Of a stretch of DNA of 16,471 nt, positions 13,098 to 16,471 are shown piece by piece. The DNA comes from a bacterium (lineage in GTDB: Bacteria > Patescibacteriota > Patescibacteriia > Patescibacteriales > Patescibacteriaceae). Position numbers and translations under genes: made by a program. The stretch is taken from positions 1 through 16,471 of the forward strand of contig JAKAFD010000015.1 of assembly GCA_021818075.1 (NCBI GenBank), given 5' to 3'. Every line of letters begins with the position of its first letter. The first letter of the stretch is position 1. The notes under the pieces are model-generated. The model did no database searches and was not told the DNA's origin. It saw only the letters and a list, made by a program, of their open reading frames with translations.

Positions 13098-14342
13098 ATG
13101 CCGACTTTAAATCCTAAAAAAATTATTATTATCATGGGCGTGCTGTTCCTGGTGGTGCTGGCCGTAATTATTGTTTTACGAGCCGTTAAACAAACCGCTC
13201 CAGTGTCGCCCGCCGGCCCGACTGCCGGCCCCAGCGGCGGCGGCGCTCTGCCAGCGGCCGGACCGGGCGTACCCGGCGGTACGGCGGCGACGGGCAGCCA
13301 AAAACTGGAACCGGGCGCTACGACTTCGGGCGGCGCCACAGCCGGCGGCGGCTCGGCCACGACGGGCGGCGAAGCCAGAAACAATAAACTGCAGGATTTA
13401 ATTGAATACACCAGCGCCAATCCCACTTTGGCCGGCGATGGCCAGGGCGTACAATACTATGACCAAGCGGACAATAAATTTTATAAATTAAACGCCGCCG
13501 GCGAACCAGTCCTCTTAAGCCAAAAAGAATTTTTTAATGTGCAAAATGTCGTCTGGTCGCCTGATAAAAATAAAGCGATTTTGGAATATCCCGACCAGAG
13601 TAAAGTGATTTATGATTTTGCCGCCGATAAACAGATAACCTTGCCGCAGCACTGGTCGGATTTCCAGTTTTCGCCCAACGGCCAGCAAATCGTGTTCAAA
13701 AGCCTTGGTTATGACCCGGACAACAGCTGGCTGGCCATAGTCTCAAGCGACGGCACCGCCGCCACCTCCATTGAAAAAATCGGCGCCAATGCCGACAAAG
13801 TTATCTCTTCCTGGTCGCCCAATAACCAGACAATTGCCATGTATACCGAAGGCACCAGCGTTGACCAAAAAACCGTTTACTTTGTTGGCCTGAACGGGGA
13901 AAATTTTAAATCCATGACGATTTATGGCCGCGGTTTTCTGCCCTTATGGTCGCCGGCCGGCAGTCGCCTGCTTTATAGCGTTTACGCTTCCACCAACGGC
14001 ATGAAACCAAGCTTATGGACGGCCGAAGCCCAAGGCGAAACCATCGGTGCCAATGTCAAACCGCTTAATCTGGAAACCTGGGCCGACAAATGCGCCTTTG
14101 TTTCCGATGACGAAGCTTATTGCGCCGTGCCCCAATCTTTGCCGGACGGCGCCGGTTTAGCCCCCTCTATTGCCAACAATCAGGGCGATAGCTTATATTT
14201 AGTTAATCTGGCCAGCGGTCAAACCACTATTATTGACAATAGCAACCTTTATAATATGTCCAATCTGATTATTACCGCGGACAAAAAATCGCTTTACTTT
14301 ACGGATAAAATAACCGGTAAACTTTTAAAATTAGACCTATAG
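13098..14342 (+). CDS. Membrane-anchored WD40/TolB-like beta-propeller protein, function unknown
   Basis: A 414-residue protein. One N-terminal membrane helix (about residues 8-28) is followed by a low-complexity Gly/Ala/Pro/Thr linker (about 33-93) and then a domain of repeated four-stranded blades. The blades are marked by recurring SP(D/N) turns: VVWSPDKNKAILEY, FQFSPNGQQIVFKS, SSWSPNNQTIAMYT, PLWSPAGSRLLYSV, then the more divergent CAFVSDDEAYC and ITADKKSLYFTD. This is the PD40/TolB-type pattern, about six or seven blades. The anchor places the propeller outside the cytoplasmic membrane. The only two Cys sit 11 residues apart in one blade and could form a disulfide. No catalytic motif is visible; a binding or scaffold role is likely. 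It lies divergent to the pilus cluster and 1 nt before radA. No Shine-Dalgarno sequence; an in-frame ATG at residue 13 is unlikely because it cuts the helix. Confidence 0.85.
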   Translation: MPTLNPKKIIIIMGVLFLVVLAVIIVLRAVKQTAPVSPAGPTAGPSGGGALPAAGPGVPGGTAATGSQKLEPGATTSGGATAGGGSATTGGEARNNKLQDLIEYTSANPTLAGDGQGVQYYDQADNKFYKLNAAGEPVLLSQKEFFNVQNVVWSPDKNKAILEYPDQSKVIYDFAADKQITLPQHWSDFQFSPNGQQIVFKSLGYDPDNSWLAIVSSDGTAATSIEKIGANADKVISSWSPNNQTIAMYTEGTSVDQKTVYFVGLNGENFKSMTIYGRGFLPLWSPAGSRLLYSVYASTNGMKPSLWTAEAQGETIGANVKPLNLETWADKCAFVSDDEAYCAVPQSLPDGAGLAPSIANNQGDSLYLVNLASGQTTIIDNSNLYNMSNLIITADKKSLYFTDKITGKLLKLDL

Positions 14343-14343
14343 C

Positions 14344-15702
14344 ATGAGCAAAGAAGCCAACCTATTCGTTTGTTCCAAATGCGACGCCCAATTCCCTAAG
14401 TGGAGTGGGCGTTGTTCAGAGTGCGGCGCCTGGGGCACGCTGGCCAAGCTGGACGAGGTCGGTCTGGATTTGTCGGACAGCAAAAAATCTCGCCCCACGG
14501 CCAAGCCGGGCCAAACGATTGATTTGGCCAAAATAAATCTTGACCAAAATCAGCCCCGCTTGAAAACCGGCGTAGAGGAAATTGACCGCGTCTTCGGCAA
14601 TGGCTTAGTTGTGGGCTCTCTTATTCTTCTCGGCGGCGAGCCGGGCATCGGCAAGTCAACTTTGGTGGCGCAAATCGCCGACGCTTTAAGCAAACAAGCG
14701 GCGGTGCTTTATGTTTCGGGCGAAGAGTCGGGGGCGCAAATCAAGTTGCGTTTGGAACGGCTTAACTGCGATTTAAGCAAAATAAAATTTTTAAGCGAAA
14801 CCAATGTGGAAACGATTATCGCCACGGCGCGCCAGTTGAAATCAATCCTGGTGATTATTGATTCCATTCAAACCGTTTATTTAAGCGAACTCGCGGCCGA
14901 GGCCGGTTCGGTGACGCAAATCCGCGGCGCCGCCGTCAGCTTCCTGGAGCTGGCCAAGGAAGACGGACCGGCGGTTATTTTAACCGGCCACATCACCAAG
15001 GACGGCGCCATTGCCGGCCCCAAGACCCTGGAACATATCGTGGACACGGTGCTCTATTTGGAAACCGACCCCTCGGAAAACTATCGCTTTTTACGCGCTA
15101 CCAAAAACCGCTTCGGCTCCACCAATGAACTGGGCATTTTTGAAATGACGGCCGCAGGTTTAACGCCCGTCGCCAACCCGACCAGCATTTTCTTGGCCGA
15201 CAGCCAGGATAACGCTCCCGGTTCGGTGATTAGCGCCGTCACCGAAGGCACCCGGCCGTTTTTAGTGGAAGTCCAAGCCCTCGTTTCCAAAACCGTCTTC
15301 GGCTATCCGGTGCGCCGGGCTTCCGGCTTTGACTTAAACCGCCTGCAAGTCCTGACCGCCGTCTTAGGCAAACGCAGCAAAATCAACCTATCAACTTCGG
15401 ATGTTATTTTAAATATTGTCGGCGGGTTAAAAATCGCCGACCCCGGTCTGGACTTGGCCGTGGCCTTGGCTATTGCTTCATCATTAAATAATAAAGCCGT
15501 CAGCCCCAAAACTCTGGTGCTCGGCGAAGTCGGCCTGGGCGGGGAAGTCCGCCCCGTGGCACGCCTGGAAGATAAATTAAAAGAAGCCACCAAGCTCAAT
15601 TTTGAGCGCGCCATTATCCCCGCCAATGCCAAAATATCAGGCGCTAAAAATTTGGAAATAATTAAAGTTAAAAATTTAGAAGAAGCGCTAGGAAAAATAT
15701 GA
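14344..15702 (+). CDS. radA: DNA repair protein RadA/Sms
   Basis: A 452-residue protein of the usual length with the full domain set. The N-terminal C4 zinc finger is Cys10, Cys13, Cys24 and Cys27 in the CSKCDAQFPKWSGRCSECG pattern. A RecA-like ATPase follows, with Walker A GEPGIGKST (98-106), Walker B ILVIIDS (168-174) and the RadA-specific KNRFG motif (254-258). The C-terminal Lon-like domain includes DPGLDLAVALAIASS (366-380) and GEVGLGGEVRPV (394-405). RadA is a DnaB-type helicase that extends D-loops during recombination, including natural transformation. The ATG follows the propeller stop by one nucleotide, so the two are probably translationally coupled. The gene ends at a strong bidirectional terminator shared with trmD. 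Confidence 0.97.
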   Translation: MSKEANLFVCSKCDAQFPKWSGRCSECGAWGTLAKLDEVGLDLSDSKKSRPTAKPGQTIDLAKINLDQNQPRLKTGVEEIDRVFGNGLVVGSLILLGGEPGIGKSTLVAQIADALSKQAAVLYVSGEESGAQIKLRLERLNCDLSKIKFLSETNVETIIATARQLKSILVIIDSIQTVYLSELAAEAGSVTQIRGAAVSFLELAKEDGPAVILTGHITKDGAIAGPKTLEHIVDTVLYLETDPSENYRFLRATKNRFGSTNELGIFEMTAAGLTPVANPTSIFLADSQDNAPGSVISAVTEGTRPFLVEVQALVSKTVFGYPVRRASGFDLNRLQVLTAVLGKRSKINLSTSDVILNIVGGLKIADPGLDLAVALAIASSLNNKAVSPKTLVLGEVGLGGEVRPVARLEDKLKEATKLNFERAIIPANAKISGAKNLEIIKVKNLEEALGKI

Positions 15703-15709
15703 AAAATAG

Positions 15710-15745
15710 AAAACTAAAAACCGCTCTTTAGCGGTTTTTAGTTTT
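15710..15745. terminator. Bidirectional terminator between radA and trmD
   Basis: AAAACTAAAAACCGCT (15710-15725) pairs perfectly with AGCGGTTTTTAGTTTT (15730-15745) around a 4-nt loop, a 16-bp stem whose A/T-rich base supplies a U-tract on either strand. It begins 7 nt after the radA stop. The trmD stop codon (15728-15730) lies in the loop, so the right arm also encodes the last residues of TrmD. Confidence 0.88.
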
Positions 15746-16408
15746 TAAATTTTTCTTTCTCCACTCCTCTATTTTCTTATGATTTCCTGATAATAGCACT
15801 TTAGGCACGGCGTATTGCTTCCGGCCGACTGTGAACACCTCCGGTTTGGTGTAGTGCGGATATTCCAAAACGCCCGGCTTAGTGTGCGATTCGTCGCGGG
15901 CGCTCTCCTTATTGCCTAAAACGCCGGGCAAAAGCCGGCTCACGCTATCCACAATAACGGCCGCGGCCAGTTCCCCGCCGGTCAAAACATAATCCCCGAC
16001 CGAAATTTCTTCGTCCACGAATTCCTTGACGCGTTCATCCACGCCCTCATAACGCCCGCAAATTAAAATTACTCTGTCCAACTTGGCGTATTTGCGCGCC
16101 ATCGCTTGCGTCCAAGTTTTGCCTTTCGCCGACAACAAAACAACTTTTGCTTGCCTCGCCGAAGCTTTAGCGAAGGCGGGAGCTTTGAGTTTCGCGAGCG
16201 CGCGATAGAGCACATCAACTTTCATCACCATTCCCGCCCCGCCGCCATAAGGCGTGTCATCCACGCTTTTATGTTTGTCCGTAGCCCAATCGCGCAAATT
16301 GTGTATATTAATCTTAACCAACTTTTTGGCCTGCGCGCGCTTAATAATGCTCTCACCGAAGTAAGAGTCAAAAATTTTGGGAAAAATTGTGATAATGTCA
16401 AAACGCAT
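15728..16408 (-). CDS. trmD: tRNA (guanine-N1-)-methyltransferase TrmD
   Basis: A 226-residue SPOUT methyltransferase that makes m1G37 in tRNAs reading CNN/CGG-type codons and so protects the reading frame. The N-terminus MRFDIITIFPKIFDSYF is canonical and fixes the start. VDDTPYGGGAGMVMKVD (49-65), the trefoil-knot AdoMet site GRYEGVDERV (118-127) and VGDYVLTGGELA (137-148), DSVSRLLPGVLG (154-165, whose Arg158 matches E. coli Arg154) and YTKPEVF are all present. The position of E. coli catalytic Asp169 aligns with D172/E173 in RDES. Residues 76-87 are an extra repeat-encoded insertion. The C-terminal domain is shorter than E. coli's (255 residues), ending in the terminator. The usual rpsP/rimM/rplS neighbours are not seen on this side. 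Confidence 0.96.
   Translation of the reverse strand: MRFDIITIFPKIFDSYFGESIIKRAQAKKLVKINIHNLRDWATDKHKSVDDTPYGGGAGMVMKVDVLYRALAKLKAPAFAKASARQAKVVLLSAKGKTWTQAMARKYAKLDRVILICGRYEGVDERVKEFVDEEISVGDYVLTGGELAAAVIVDSVSRLLPGVLGNKESARDESHTKPGVLEYPHYTKPEVFTVGRKQYAVPKVLLSGNHKKIEEWRKKNLKTKNR
16148..16183 (-). repeat. In-frame palindromic repeat inserted in trmD
   Basis: Twelve codons specify APAFAKASARQA between LAKLK and KVVLLSAKG of TrmD, where the E. coli protein has a variable loop. The DNA contains GCCTCGC and GCGAAGGC arms around CGAAGCTTTA, an imperfect palindrome. From memory, AFAKASA-type peptides recur in unrelated CPR proteins as products of a dispersed repeat; no second copy is in this window. 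Confidence 0.55.
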
Positions 16409-16425
16409 ATTAGCTTAAATAAAAA

Positions 16426-16457
16426 CAAAAAGCCGCAGAGCAAACTGCGGCTTTTTG
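16426..16457. terminator. Terminator-like hairpin just upstream of trmD
   Basis: CAAAAAGCCGCAG (16426-16438) pairs perfectly with CTGCGGCTTTTTG (16445-16457) around a 6-nt loop. The minus strand continues into TTTTATTT and reaches the trmD ATG only 17 nt later. It would end a gene lying beyond the right edge (either strand), or act as an attenuator in front of trmD. Confidence 0.8.
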
Positions 16458-16471
16458 CATAATCATCGTTT

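Noticed and set aside
13190..13380. GC-rich repetitive stretch as a DNA repeat array
   Set aside because: It is fully explained as the low-complexity Gly/Ala/Pro/Thr linker of the propeller protein; the units are irregular.
12998..13426. 142-codon open frame on the minus strand over the pilM-propeller promoter region
   Set aside because: It is the complement of the Gly/Ala-rich linker of the propeller gene and crosses both divergent promoters; the Pro/Ala-rich product resembles no protein.
15885..15900. TrmD lacking catalytic Asp169
   Set aside because: The aligned residue is in RDES (D172/E173); acidic shifts here are common in the family as I remember it, so loss of activity is not supported.
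1..16471. CRISPR array, tRNA, rRNA, transposase, or toxin-antitoxin genes
   Set aside because: I looked for regularly spaced repeats, tRNA-like cloverleaf ends, DDE/HUH transposase motifs and small paired genes in the gaps and found none.

Overview
The window looks like a chromosome segment from a Candidate Phyla Radiation (Patescibacteria) bacterium. The reasons are a compact single-platform type IV pilus cluster with divergent short PilO and PilN proteins, AT-rich leaders with very few Shine-Dalgarno sequences, and an AFAKASA-type repeat-encoded insertion inside trmD, a kind of insert I remember from CPR proteins (recalled, not searched). TGA is used as an ordinary stop in wzm, both pilin genes and radA, so the UGA=Gly recoding of Gracilibacteria/Absconditabacteria does not apply. 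The exact lineage cannot be fixed by eye.

Layout, left to right. (1) 1-1961, minus strand: a surface-polysaccharide unit made of wzm (ABC permease), wzt (ABC ATPase) and a truncated rfbF (glucose-1-phosphate cytidylyltransferase), spaced 3 and 9 nt apart. (2) 2103-4990, minus: a small DUF6580-type membrane protein and a large O-antigen-ligase/Wzy_C protein with a C-terminal TPR region. (3) 4988-5102: a 107-bp stretch bounded by 14-bp perfect inverted repeats and a 4-bp direct repeat, MITE-like, exactly between the promoter and the ATG of the ligase gene. (4) 5194-6262, minus: two tandem, nearly identical type IV pilin genes, each with its own promoter and terminator. (5) 6424-12908, minus: the pilus assembly cluster, transcribed pilM-pilN-pilO-(small PilP-position protein)-pilB-pilC. 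(6) 12909-13097: a divergent promoter region. (7) 13098-15702, plus: a membrane-anchored beta-propeller protein followed 1 nt later by radA. (8) 15710-16457: a bidirectional terminator shared with convergent trmD, then trmD and a further hairpin just in front of its start.

How the genes fit together. PilM (cytoplasmic actin-like), PilN and PilO (bitopic) and the small bitopic protein would form the alignment subcomplex. PilB powers pilin polymerisation through the PilC platform, and the two prepilins are the fibre subunits. No prepilin peptidase (PilD), retraction ATPase (PilT) or secretin is in the window; a secretin is not expected in a single-membrane CPR cell. The Wzm/Wzt pair exports a CDP-sugar-derived or similar glycan. 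The Wzy_C protein beside the Ser/Thr-rich pilins could ligate glycan to a surface carrier or to pilin itself (inference).

No rRNA, tRNA, CRISPR array or transposase gene was seen. No gene-free stretch exceeds 300 bases; the longest are 4991-5193, 12909-13097 and 6263-6423, and their contents are listed.
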